Translations under genes and position numbers: made by a program
DNA from: Aporhodopirellula rubra
Lineage (GTDB): Bacteria; Planctomycetota; Planctomycetia; Pirellulales; Pirellulaceae
Length of the DNA stretch: 64,000 nucleotides
NCBI RefSeq assembly: GCF_014192335.1
Contig: NZ_JACHXU010000005.1
Location: forward strand, 124,001 to 188,000
Reading direction: 5' to 3'
Shown here: positions 37,428-45,280 of the stretch, piece by piece
Position numbering within the stretch: the first letter of the stretch is position 1
Layout: every line of letters begins with the position of its first letter
The notes under the pieces: generated by a model
Database searches by the model: none
The model's input: only the letters and a program-made list of their open reading frames with translations
What the model was told of the DNA's origin: nothing

Positions 37428-39685
37428 ACTCGCCCATCATCGACGTCCGATCACTCTCACGTTCGTTCGGTCCGTTGACTGCGGTCCAAGACGTCTCGTT
37501 CCAAGTCCATCGCGGATCGATATTTGGATTACTGGGCCCCAACGGCAGCGGCAAGTCGACCATCATCCGCATGCTGCTCGGCATCCTGCCGCCGAGCAAT
37601 GGCGATGCTAGCGTTTTGGGGATGAACGTTCGCACGGATGCCGAATGGATCAAACCACGCATCGGCTACATGTCGCAGCAGTTCAGCTTGTACGCGGACC
37701 TCTCCGTCCAGGAAAACATTGACTTCTACGGGCGCATCTATGGGCTTGAACGCCAACGTTTGTCTCAGCGAAGAGCGACCGTGCTCACCCTCACCGGACT
37801 CAGCGATCGAACGGGACAACTCGCGGGAACGTTATCGGGCGGATGGAAACAACGGCTCGCTCTCGCGTGTTCTTTAATCCATGAGCCCGACGTCCTATTT
37901 CTTGATGAGCCCACCGCTGGCATTGATCCGGTCGCCCGTCGAGATCTATGGGACCTGCTGTTCGAGTTATCTGGACGCGGTGTGACGTTGTTTGTCACCA
38001 CGCACTACATGGATGAAGCGGAACGTTGTAGTGATGTGGGCTATCTTTTCGAGTCTCGTCTGTTGGTCCTCGGCAAACCACATCAACTGAAAGAGCTTCC
38101 CGAGGTCAATCCAAACGGCACCAAGCGTTACGAAATTCGAATCCCGAATCCCGCTCGCCATATCTCGGCGATGAGGACACTTCCCGCAGTTCGCGATGCG
38201 ACGCTGTTTGGTGAAACGATTCATTTGCTGCTCGACTCGACACGCTCGCCCGCCGGTGTGCTCGACGATCTCGGACTCTCACTCCAAACCAACGTGCGCG
38301 AGATCGCCCCCAGTCTCGAAGACGTGTTCGTCACGCTCACCCGCAACGCAGAGGAACGCGACAAAGATTCGGCGCCGATCCAATGTTCGAACGTTGTTGA
38401 AACGGAGGCTAGCGAAACAACGGAGGCTGATGCCCCAAAGAAGGACTCTCCCCGCGACACCGCATCTGATTCAGTTCAACCTGAATCACTCATCGCATCG
38501 TCTTTGTCCCGGAAAAAGAAACCGAGACGTGGCACCTGGAGTGGACTCGGAGCGATTCTGATCAAAGAACTGGTGCACATCCGCCGGCAACCCACGACGC
38601 TCTTTTTCATGCTTGTGGTACCCGTGATCCAAACCATTATTTTCGGTTACGCGATTGATACCCAAATCGAGCATATTCCAACGGTGGTTTTCAATATGGA
38701 CGGGCGACAGTTGTCCCGCGAATTGACTGCTGCGTTTGAAAACACACGACGATTCCAACTGATTGGGCACGTGTGGGACGAAGAATCCTTTCAGCGTGCC
38801 CTGTCATCCGGACGGGCGAAAGTTGGCGTGAGGATACCACCCAATTATGCCGATCGAATTTTGAGGAGCGAGCAAACCACGCTCCAAGTACTAATCGACG
38901 GCAGTGACTCGCAAGTCGCGACCACGGCACAAAGCACCGCTCAACTGCTCGGGACCAACCTATCGATTCAAATGGCGACCACCAAAGGTGAATCATTACA
39001 ACTCGCGCCCGCGCGAACCGCCTCGGGCGCCGCGTCGCTGCCGATCGAGGTGCGTACGCGAATGCTTTACAATCCCGATCTGGATAGTTCGCACTTCTTC
39101 GTACCGGGTCTCGTCGGAATCATCCTGCAATTGGTCACCCTTTTCTTAACTTCGTTTGCCGTCGTGCGTGAACGAGAACTGGGGACGCTCGAGCAGTTGT
39201 TTGTCACGCCGGTCGGACGCACCGGATTGCTACTCGGCAAACTCTTGCCCTACGCACTCGTCGGCTTCATTGCATTGTTGACGGTCCTTGTGGTCATGAT
39301 TTACATCTTCCATGTTGAGATCCGGGGGAGTGTCACGTTGCTGTTTGCATTATCAATGCTTTTCATGGTTTGTTCGCTCGGACTGGGATTATTCGTCTCC
39401 ACACTCGCAAAAACACAACTCGAGGCAGTGCAATTTGCATTTGTGATCATGCTGCCATCGGTGTTGTTGTCCGGCTTCGTCTTCCCTCGCAGTGAAATGC
39501 CGTTGCCGATTTATCTGGTCACGTTCAGCATCCCTGCCACCTACTACATCGAAATCCTCCGTGGTGTCGTTTTGCGTGGTGCCGACACGATCGATCTTAT
39601 CCCATGGATCACCGGACTAACGATTTGCGGCATCCTTGTCATCGCACTGAGCGTCTTCCGATTTCAGAAACGTCTCCACGTGTAG
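37424..39685 (+). CDS. ABC exporter, ATP-binding domain fused to ABC-2 permease
   Basis: This 753-residue protein combines both parts of an exporter. Residues about 5-220 are the ATPase: Walker A GPNGSGKST, signature LSGGWKQRLALA, Walker B VLFLDEPTAG and the switch His in TTHYMDEAE. A linker rich in Ser, Glu and Asp (about 310-365) joins it to an ABC-2 permease with one membrane segment near 385, a large extracytoplasmic loop, and five segments from about 555 to the end (for example VGIILQLVTLFLTSFAVV). The order resembles YbhF joined to YbhS/YbhR, usual for multidrug or lipid exporters. The start codon overlaps the HlyD gene by 4 bases. Confidence 0.92.
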   Translation: MNSPIIDVRSLSRSFGPLTAVQDVSFQVHRGSIFGLLGPNGSGKSTIIRMLLGILPPSNGDASVLGMNVRTDAEWIKPRIGYMSQQFSLYADLSVQENIDFYGRIYGLERQRLSQRRATVLTLTGLSDRTGQLAGTLSGGWKQRLALACSLIHEPDVLFLDEPTAGIDPVARRDLWDLLFELSGRGVTLFVTTHYMDEAERCSDVGYLFESRLLVLGKPHQLKELPEVNPNGTKRYEIRIPNPARHISAMRTLPAVRDATLFGETIHLLLDSTRSPAGVLDDLGLSLQTNVREIAPSLEDVFVTLTRNAEERDKDSAPIQCSNVVETEASETTEADAPKKDSPRDTASDSVQPESLIASSLSRKKKPRRGTWSGLGAILIKELVHIRRQPTTLFFMLVVPVIQTIIFGYAIDTQIEHIPTVVFNMDGRQLSRELTAAFENTRRFQLIGHVWDEESFQRALSSGRAKVGVRIPPNYADRILRSEQTTLQVLIDGSDSQVATTAQSTAQLLGTNLSIQMATTKGESLQLAPARTASGAASLPIEVRTRMLYNPDLDSSHFFVPGLVGIILQLVTLFLTSFAVVRERELGTLEQLFVTPVGRTGLLLGKLLPYALVGFIALLTVLVVMIYIFHVEIRGSVTLLFALSMLFMVCSLGLGLFVSTLAKTQLEAVQFAFVIMLPSVLLSGFVFPRSEMPLPIYLVTFSIPATYYIEILRGVVLRGADTIDLIPWITGLTICGILVIALSVFRFQKRLHV

Positions 39686-39714
39686 CCGGCAGAACCGTGT
39701 AGCCGGCTGAACAC
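39681..39714. repeat. Tandem 17-base duplication at the ABC gene's end
   Basis: TGTAGCCGGCAGAACCG begins at 39681 and TGTAGCCGGCTGAACAC at 39698: two near-identical copies in tandem, the first overlapping the stop codon of the ABC exporter gene. It is a small local duplication without clear function. Confidence 0.5.
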
Positions 39715-40054
39715 AGCGAGAAAAGACCACCGGTTGAGTGGACGCTGCGAGAAAAACTTCGCCGCTCCGTTCTCACCGGCAGTTAATCGGAACGTTCCCG
39801 CACAACGTGGACAAACCACGGCAACGTATGATTTGCTGGCATTGAGGTAGTTTGCATCGAATGGGCCCAATACGCCACAGCTCCTCCTGCTCCGCACGCA
39901 CGTAATAACACACATCGTGCGTTGGTGCCCGCTCTGCGACCTCGATCGCATGCTCTCTTCGCACTTTTAGGCTCAATTTGCGATCGGCATGATCATTGCA
40001 ACTCTTCGCATCAAACTTCCGATTTGAGCACACAAACGTAAAGGGAGTCATGCG
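39686..40054. other. Intergenic region carrying the acg promoter
   Basis: This 369-base region lies before the Acg-type gene. It carries the sigma-54 promoter listed separately and, upstream of it, dyad and half-site material: TGCGA/TCGCA arms at 39935-39950, GTGCG at 39917-39921 and CGCAC at 39960-39964. AGGGAG gives a ribosome binding site before 40055. No gene was seen. Confidence 0.6.
39985..40000 (+). promoter_or_regulatory. Sigma-54 (-24/-12) promoter of the Acg-type gene
   Basis: CGGCATGATCATTGCA has GG (39986-39987) and GC (39998-39999) exactly 10 bases apart. It agrees well with the sigma-54 consensus TGGCACG-N4-TTGCW: only positions 1 and 6 differ. The -12 GC is 56 bases before the ATG at 40055, as it is for the cytochrome c' and USP genes. 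Confidence 0.75.
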
Positions 40055-41065
40055 ATGACACTCACCTATAACAGCGCTGCCATGCAGCAACGCACCAGCG
40101 GTCTGAAGAAACGACTGCGATTGGCGATCGAGTTCGCCGTGATGGCTCCTTCAGGACACAACGCACAACCATGGAAGTTTCATATTGTCCGAGATGGCGT
40201 TGAACTATTCGCCGACCGGACTCGTGCCTTACATGTCGTCGATCCCACCGATCGAGAATTGACAATCAGTTGCGGCGCGGCTCTTTATCAATTGCGTCTC
40301 GCACTCAACTGCGACGCTCTGGCAACGCTCGTCCATATTTTGCCAGATCCAGCTCGTCCCGATCTGCTAGCAAAACTCCGGATCAGTGGTCCTCACACTC
40401 CCGGCGAGGAAGAACTGGAGCAGTTTCGCGCGATCTCGCAGCGCCGAACGAACCGCAAACCTTTCGATACCAAGCCCGTCCCCGCATCCATTTTTGACGA
40501 GTGGTACTTGGATTCGAAATCCGAGAACTGTTGGTTGCAACTGATTGACGAGTTTACTCAAAAACACCTGATCGCCGATCTCGTGATTGAAGGCGACCGA
40601 ATCCAAGGCAGTGACAAGGCATTCCGACGTGAACTCGCGAAATGGGTACACGCAAATCGAAGCACCCGTCGCGATGGCATGCCAGGATATGCCCACGGCG
40701 TTGGCAACATAGCCTCCTACCTGGGACCGCTTCTCGTCCGCACGTTTGACTGGGGTGAAGGTCAGGCAGCGAAAGACAAGCAGTTGGCGGAGGGTTCTCC
40801 GTTGCTGGCGATTCTTGGCACCGAAGAGGATACCCCTGCAGCCTGGATCGCATGCGGACAAGCACTCGCGAAGTTGTTGCTCCTCGGCACCGCGAGAGGC
40901 TTATCAGCATCGTTCCTTAACCAACCCATCGAAGTCTCGTCACTACGTCCGCAATTAGGCGAATATTGCGATAACGAAGGTTTTCCGCAAATCCTGTTGC
41001 GTTGGGGCTATGGTCGTGAAGTCCAACCGACACCTCGCCGTGCGATCGAAGATGTTCTGATTTAG
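40055..41065 (+). CDS. acg: Acg-type FMN-binding nitroreductase-fold protein
   Basis: This 336-residue protein matches the Acg family: a two-part nitroreductase fold with LRLAIEFAVMAPSGHNAQPWKFHI, SCGAALYQLRLAL, RRTNRKPFDTKPV and GEYCDNEGFPQILLRWGYG. Acg proteins bind FMN but lack clear nitroreductase activity; in mycobacteria acg (Rv2032) belongs to the DosR dormancy regulon. AGGGAG 7 bases before the ATG supports the start. A sigma-54 promoter lies 56 bases upstream. It converges with ppsA across a bidirectional terminator. Here it probably acts in the redox/hypoxia response of the hydrogenase island (inference from neighbours). Confidence 0.85.
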   Translation: MTLTYNSAAMQQRTSGLKKRLRLAIEFAVMAPSGHNAQPWKFHIVRDGVELFADRTRALHVVDPTDRELTISCGAALYQLRLALNCDALATLVHILPDPARPDLLAKLRISGPHTPGEEELEQFRAISQRRTNRKPFDTKPVPASIFDEWYLDSKSENCWLQLIDEFTQKHLIADLVIEGDRIQGSDKAFRRELAKWVHANRSTRRDGMPGYAHGVGNIASYLGPLLVRTFDWGEGQAAKDKQLAEGSPLLAILGTEEDTPAAWIACGQALAKLLLLGTARGLSASFLNQPIEVSSLRPQLGEYCDNEGFPQILLRWGYGREVQPTPRRAIEDVLI

Positions 41066-41223
41066 TCAGACAGGAACAGCAGTCGCCGTCTTCGGTTGGC
41101 GTGTCATCAAGCTCCATAACTGCACGTCAAAACCGCAACCATACCGCCATACTCGCTTTTCAGTGCGCGACGTCCTTTCGAGGGTGGCGTCACTATTGCC
41201 TTCCGAATTGCCATTGAACAAAA

Positions 41224-41257
41224 CGTTCCCCCGTTCGTTGACGGAGGAACGCTTTTA
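41224..41257. terminator. Bidirectional terminator between acg and ppsA
   Basis: CGTTCCCCCGT (41224-41234) and ACGGAGGAACG (41241-41251) form an 11-bp stem with one mismatch and a 6-base loop. AAA precedes it and CTTTTA follows, so it may end transcription of both the plus-strand acg gene and the minus-strand ppsA gene. Confidence 0.65.
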
Positions 41258-41284
41258 GCGTTTGCGTTCACTAACCGACTCGCC

Positions 41285-43714
41285 CTAAGACGATGACGCC
41301 ACCAGATCGTCTTCCACATGCAACACGTGCATGGTGGTTTTCAAAACGGCATCCGGTGTCAGCGAAATGCTATCGATGCCTTCTTCGACGAGAAACTGTG
41401 CAAAGTCAGGGTAGTCACTCGGGGCTTGGCCACAGATACCAATTTTGGTTCCGCTTGCTTTTGCGGATCGAATAACGCTGCGGATCATTCGCTTCACCGC
41501 TTCGTCGCGCTCGTTGAACACATGAGCAACGATTTCGGAGTCGCGATCGACACCCAACGTTAACTGAGTCAGGTCATTCGATCCGATCGAAAATCCATCG
41601 AAGATTTCCGCAAACTGATCCGCGAGAATGACGTTGCTCGGGATCTCACACATGACATAAATCTCAAGTCCATCTTGACCGCGAACGAGTCCATATTTCG
41701 CCATTTCCTGTTGCACCAATTGTCCTTCTTCGATCGTACGACAGAACGGGATCATCAGTTTCAAATTCACCAGCCCCATTTCCTGCCGAACCTTCTGAAC
41801 CGCCCGACATTCGAGGCCAAACGCCTCTTGATAACGAGGGTGATAGTAGCGTGACGCCCCGCGAAATCCGATCATTGGGTTGGCCTCTGTCGGTTCAAAA
41901 CCTCTCCCTCCGATCAACCCTGCGTACTCATTCGTCTTGAAATCACTCAAACGGACGATCACTTCCTTCGGATAGAACGCCGCACAGATCATCGCGATCC
42001 CTTCGGCGAGCTTGTCGACATAGAATTGAGGTTTGTCGCCGTAACCGCGAGTGACCTTTTCGATCTCGGCACGAGTCACTTCGTCGAGGTCATCGAAACA
42101 AAGCAATGCTTGCGGATGAATCTTGACGTAGTTGCTGATAATGAACTCTTCCCGTGCTAGTCCGACACCGTCTTGAGGAATCATCGAAAACGCGAATGCT
42201 TCATCGGGCGATGCGACGTTCATCATGATTTTTGTCTTCGGGCGCCGGAGCGTGCCCAAATCAATCGTTTCGACCTCGAAGGGAAGGATCCCTTCATAAA
42301 CATTTCCGGCATCCCCTTCGGCGCAACTGATCGTGACCAGATCACCGCACCTGAGTTCATCGGTCGCGTTGCCAGTTCCGACGATCGCCGGCACTCCGAG
42401 TTCACGACTGACGATTGCCGCGTGACAAGTGCGACCGCCACGATTGGTAACGATTCCGGCGGCCCTTTTCATAATCGGTTCCCAATCAGGGTCGGTTTTG
42501 TCCGTGACCAAGATTTCACCCGATTGAAACATTGCCAATTCATGCACGTCTCGAATCAGTCGAACTGGACCGGACGCGATCTTCTCACCGATCGAGCGTC
42601 CCGTCAGCAACAACTTCCCACGTTCCTTCAGATGGAACCTTTCGAGTGTGCTAACGGATCGGCGTGACTGAACCGTTTCCGGCCTCGCCTGCACGATAAA
42701 CAACTCGCCGGTGTTACCATCCTTTGCCCATTCCATGTCCATAGGACAATGGGAGCCTTTACGCGTGCTGTAGTGCTCTTCGATTGCGCACGCCCATCGA
42801 GCGAGCTGCAAAATATCGTCATCCGAGATCGCGTACTTCGCCGATTGTTCAGGTGTCACGGGGATATTTTTGGTCATCTTGCTTCCGCCAACATCGTAAA
42901 CCAGTTTCATTGATTTCGAACCGAGACTCTTTTTGAGAATCGGGCGACGTCCTTGCCGCAACGTTGGCTTGAACACGTAGTACTCATCTGGGTTGACGCT
43001 CCCTTGCACCACATTTTCGCCCAATCCATAGGCGGCGTTGATTAGCACTGCGTCGCGAAAACCGCTCTCGGTATCAATCGAGAACATCACCCCCGACGTT
43101 GCCAAATCAGATCGAACCATTTTCTGCACACCAATCGACAGCGCGACTTGCATATGGTCGTACCCGTGCTGATACCGATAGGAGATGGCACGATCCGTGA
43201 AGAGCGATGCGTAACACCGTCGGCAGGCGTCGAGCAAGAATGCTTGGCCTCGAACATTCAGATACGTTTCCTGCTGTCCGGCAAAACTGGCATCTGGTAA
43301 GTCTTCCGCCGTCGCGCTGCTTCGGACAGCAACATCTGCCAACTGATGATTGTGCGCATCGCACAGATGGTGATAGGCCGTCACGATCGAGTGACTCAGC
43401 GAATCAGGCAACGGCGCATCAAGAATCATGTGCCGAATAATCATCGCATGATGCTGCAGATTCCCAACATCCTCCACGTCGATCCCGCTGAGTATCTCAG
43501 GAATTTCCTTATCCAAACCTGACTCGCGTAGGAAGACGCGATAACCATGCGCGGTGGTTGCGAAGCCGTTGGGAACACGAATTCCCTGGGGCGTCAGTTC
43601 GCGGTACATTTCGCCCAGCGACGCGTTCTTACCGCCAACGACGGCCACATCGTCCATACTGATTTGGTCGAACCAGCGTACGAGATCCAAGGTGTTTTCT
43701 GTCGCAACGCTCAT
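41285..43714 (-). CDS. ppsA: Phosphoenolpyruvate synthase
   Basis: This 809-residue protein converts pyruvate plus ATP to phosphoenolpyruvate, AMP and phosphate. The N-terminal ATP-grasp part is seen in VGGKNASLGEMYREL and the DLPDASFAGQQETYLNV block. The phosphohistidine domain has the catalytic His in GGRTCHAAIVSREL, in the form typical of PEP synthase rather than pyruvate phosphate dikinase. The C-terminal PEP-binding barrel has GIDSISLTPD and SNDLTQLTLGVDRDS. I start at the ATG at 43714, with GGGAG 8 bases upstream. It may use fermentative pyruvate for gluconeogenesis when oxygen is low. It sits 148 bases behind the 37-residue membrane protein gene. Confidence 0.93.
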   Translation of the reverse strand: MSVATENTLDLVRWFDQISMDDVAVVGGKNASLGEMYRELTPQGIRVPNGFATTAHGYRVFLRESGLDKEIPEILSGIDVEDVGNLQHHAMIIRHMILDAPLPDSLSHSIVTAYHHLCDAHNHQLADVAVRSSATAEDLPDASFAGQQETYLNVRGQAFLLDACRRCYASLFTDRAISYRYQHGYDHMQVALSIGVQKMVRSDLATSGVMFSIDTESGFRDAVLINAAYGLGENVVQGSVNPDEYYVFKPTLRQGRRPILKKSLGSKSMKLVYDVGGSKMTKNIPVTPEQSAKYAISDDDILQLARWACAIEEHYSTRKGSHCPMDMEWAKDGNTGELFIVQARPETVQSRRSVSTLERFHLKERGKLLLTGRSIGEKIASGPVRLIRDVHELAMFQSGEILVTDKTDPDWEPIMKRAAGIVTNRGGRTCHAAIVSRELGVPAIVGTGNATDELRCGDLVTISCAEGDAGNVYEGILPFEVETIDLGTLRRPKTKIMMNVASPDEAFAFSMIPQDGVGLAREEFIISNYVKIHPQALLCFDDLDEVTRAEIEKVTRGYGDKPQFYVDKLAEGIAMICAAFYPKEVIVRLSDFKTNEYAGLIGGRGFEPTEANPMIGFRGASRYYHPRYQEAFGLECRAVQKVRQEMGLVNLKLMIPFCRTIEEGQLVQQEMAKYGLVRGQDGLEIYVMCEIPSNVILADQFAEIFDGFSIGSNDLTQLTLGVDRDSEIVAHVFNERDEAVKRMIRSVIRSAKASGTKIGICGQAPSDYPDFAQFLVEEGIDSISLTPDAVLKTTMHVLHVEDDLVASSS

Positions 43715-43862
43715 CGCTAGAACTCCCGTGAAAGTAACTAAACCCAATCTAAACTTCAGAACGCCCGATGGTGCTCTTTACCTAATTCACACCAGTGAGT
43801 GAACGCCGGAAATCATCAATCACTCAATCCTATGAGAGTATTCGCTGGCACCAAAACTCTCT

Positions 43863-43976
43863 CTAAGGACCAACTGCATTCTGCATCAACACAATGAAGA
43901 GGATGAACGCAAGAATGCCTGCAGCAATCCAAAACAGCGTTTCGTGACGCGAACGCGGCAAACGTTGATCAGACAT
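43863..43976 (-). CDS. Small single-span membrane protein (37 aa)
   Basis: This short gene starts at the ATG at 43976, with a strong GGGGAG ribosome binding site 7 bases upstream, and stops at TAG 43863. The protein has a basic cytoplasmic start (MSDQRLPRSRHE), one membrane helix (TLFWIAAGILAFILFIVLMQ) and a short tail (NAVGP). Its codons, the clear ribosome binding site and the clean helix support a real gene. It is the nearest gene upstream of ppsA on the same strand (148 bases), between ppsA and the cytochrome c' gene. Function unknown; small membrane proteins often assist larger membrane complexes. Confidence 0.72.
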   Translation of the reverse strand: MSDQRLPRSRHETLFWIAAGILAFILFIVLMQNAVGP

Positions 43977-44044
43977 GTCAAATCTCCCCTTACGAATTTG
44001 CTTTTCGACAATCGTAGAAAAGGCACGTTTCGTGAACTACCAAA

Positions 44045-44065
44045 GGCACCGCGAAAATCGGTGCC
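44045..44065 (-). terminator. Possible terminator of the cytochrome c' gene
   Basis: Reading the minus strand, GGCACCG (44065-44059) and CGGTGCC (44051-44045) form a 7-bp stem with a 7-base loop, followed by TTT. It lies 27 bases after the cytochrome c'-like stop codon at 44092. The T-run is short, so it is a weak candidate. Confidence 0.45.
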
Positions 44066-44091
44066 CCCTCGCGACGTCGCCACCGCGAACG

Positions 44092-44559
44092 CTAGCGGAT
44101 TGCGGCGTTTTTTCCCTCCGACGAAACTGCCCGTTGTTCGTCGAAGTCAGATTCCCGGATTGATTGATGACACCGAACACAACTGACCGTGAGTTGGTGA
44201 TAGGCCAACGTCACACCATCGATGTTCTCCTTCCGTGCTTGTCGCATTAACTCTTCGGTGACGCGTTCGAACGCCCGAACGTGTCCGCGGTATCCCTCGT
44301 GCCGACTGCGAACAAACCCTTCGATCTTGTTCAGCAATCGCATTTGATTCGCATTCATCTCAATCAGGTCAAAGTCGCCCATCGAGAGCCCACGCAAAAT
44401 GCCTCCGGAATAGTCGAGTTTCTTTTGCATCCAGAAGTCGAGCGGTTGCTCCGCCGTTTCGCTCGGAACAATCTCACCGTCAGGAAACTCGCCCTCATCC
44501 TGAGCAGCCAACGGTGACGCAAGAAACACCACCATTAAAACCAATTGAATTTGACGCAT
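44092..44559 (-). CDS. Secreted cytochrome c'-like protein
   Basis: This 155-residue protein has a signal peptide (IQLVLMVVFLASPLAAQ) and one heme motif, CVRCH, near residue 130, after a run of amphipathic helices (FWMQKKLDYSGGILRGL, ANQMRLLNKIEGFVRSRHEGYRGHVRAFE). This is the four-helix cytochrome c' design with the heme near the C-terminus, and a role in NO or redox handling in the periplasm is possible. GGGAG lies 7 bases before the ATG. A strong sigma-54 promoter sits 56 bases upstream, the same spacing as for acg and the USP gene. It is divergent from the cNMP-binding/hydrogenase beta unit. Confidence 0.82.
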   Translation of the reverse strand: MRQIQLVLMVVFLASPLAAQDEGEFPDGEIVPSETAEQPLDFWMQKKLDYSGGILRGLSMGDFDLIEMNANQMRLLNKIEGFVRSRHEGYRGHVRAFERVTEELMRQARKENIDGVTLAYHQLTVSCVRCHQSIRESDFDEQRAVSSEGKNAAIR

Positions 44560-44613
44560 GACAATTCTCCCGGGCAGATATCAGACGATTGGAAACTCTG
44601 ACATGAATGGGAT

Positions 44614-44629
44614 GGCAAAGCCTGTGCCA
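44614..44629 (-). promoter_or_regulatory. Sigma-54 promoter of the cytochrome c' gene
   Basis: On the minus strand TGGCACAGGCTTTGCC matches the consensus TGGCACG-N4-TTGCW at nearly every fixed position, with GG and GC 10 bases apart. The -12 GC is 56 bases from the ATG at 44559. This is the best sigma-54 match of the window. Confidence 0.8.
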
Positions 44630-44672
44630 CCAATCAAACGAGCCAAACCTATCCGTCTGAATGCGCATAAAA

Positions 44673-44697
44673 GCACGACGTGCGTATTCGCTCGCAC
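44673..44697. promoter_or_regulatory. GTGCG/CGCAC dyad, candidate shared enhancer
   Basis: GCACGACGTGC (44673-44683) is a dyad with a single-base centre. Overlapping it, GTGCG (44680-44684) and CGCAC (44693-44697) form a dyad with an 8-base spacer. It lies midway between the two divergent sigma-54 promoters at 44614 and 44759, about 60-70 bases from each. This is where an NtrC-type activator would bind. Confidence 0.5.
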
Positions 44698-44758
44698 GCT
44701 CACGTCCCAAACGGACCATTTACCGAGCGTTTTAGCCTTCGCGGTGACCAACGGATGA

Positions 44759-44774
44759 TGGAACGACGATTGCG
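44759..44774 (+). promoter_or_regulatory. Sigma-54 promoter of the cNMP-binding/hydrogenase beta unit
   Basis: TGGAACGACGATTGCG has GG and GC 10 bases apart and differs from TGGCACG-N4-TTGCW at two fixed positions. It lies 28 bases (from the -12 GC) before the ATG at 44801. It is divergent from the promoter at 44614-44629. Confidence 0.7.
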
Positions 44775-44800
44775 ACGCAAAGGTGTGGAGGGTTCTACTG

Positions 44801-45280
44801 ATGCATGACAAAGCCACGCCACAGATGCTTCGAGAGTTGCAAGTCGGAAACGATCTACCCGAAACCGACCAGATCGAATTGGCTAGTATCGCCAACGTTG
44901 TCAGTTTCAATGCTGACGAGCGCGTATTCCGCGAAGGCGACAAACACTCGTTCATCTACTGGCTGCTCGACGGGAGCATTTCACTCGAAATGAGTTCCGG
45001 CGTCCCCGCCGCGAAGGCTCTGTTGACGCTCGGCCACGGCGACATCCTGGCATGGTCGGCATTCCTGGCAGGCGGACGCATGACCGCGACAGCGCGAGTC
45101 GCGGAACCGACACGATTGGTGCGGTTGGACATCCAGGAACTGCGGAACTTGTGTCAAGCAAACCACGAAATCGGCTTTCGCGTGATGGAACACCTGGCAT
45201 CACAACTCGCTCAAAGACTACTGGCAACGCGTTTGCAATTGTTAGATCTCTTTCATTCCCCTAACGGGAGCAACGAGTGA
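44801..45280 (+). CDS. Cyclic nucleotide-binding-domain protein without DNA-binding domain
   Basis: This 159-residue protein is a single cNMP-binding beta-roll of the Crp/Fnr type: ERVFREGDKHSFIYWLLDGSISL, then the turn GHGDILAWSAFLAGGRMTATARVAEPTRLVRLD, and a C-terminal helix. It ends where a Crp protein would begin its helix-turn-helix, so it cannot bind DNA as Crp does. GGAGGG 8 bases upstream favours the ATG at 44801 over a GTG 18 bases earlier. Its stop overlaps the GTG start of the hydrogenase beta-like gene (GTGA). Such a domain beside this Fe-S subunit may gate the hydrogenase in response to a nucleotide or redox signal (inference). Confidence 0.85.
   Translation: MHDKATPQMLRELQVGNDLPETDQIELASIANVVSFNADERVFREGDKHSFIYWLLDGSISLEMSSGVPAAKALLTLGHGDILAWSAFLAGGRMTATARVAEPTRLVRLDIQELRNLCQANHEIGFRVMEHLASQLAQRLLATRLQLLDLFHSPNGSNE

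Noticed and set aside
39773-40090. Cys-rich open frame on the minus strand in the acg promoter region
   Set aside because: Overlaps a good promoter and the acg start; no domain; likely chance.
43917-43934. GG-N10-GC pair on the minus strand before ppsA
   Set aside because: Poor match to TGGCAC and TTGC, and it lies inside the 37-residue gene. The ppsA promoter type stays open.
44801-45280. Calling the cNMP-binding protein a Crp/Fnr transcription factor
   Set aside because: The chain ends before any helix-turn-helix, so DNA binding of the Crp type is not supported.
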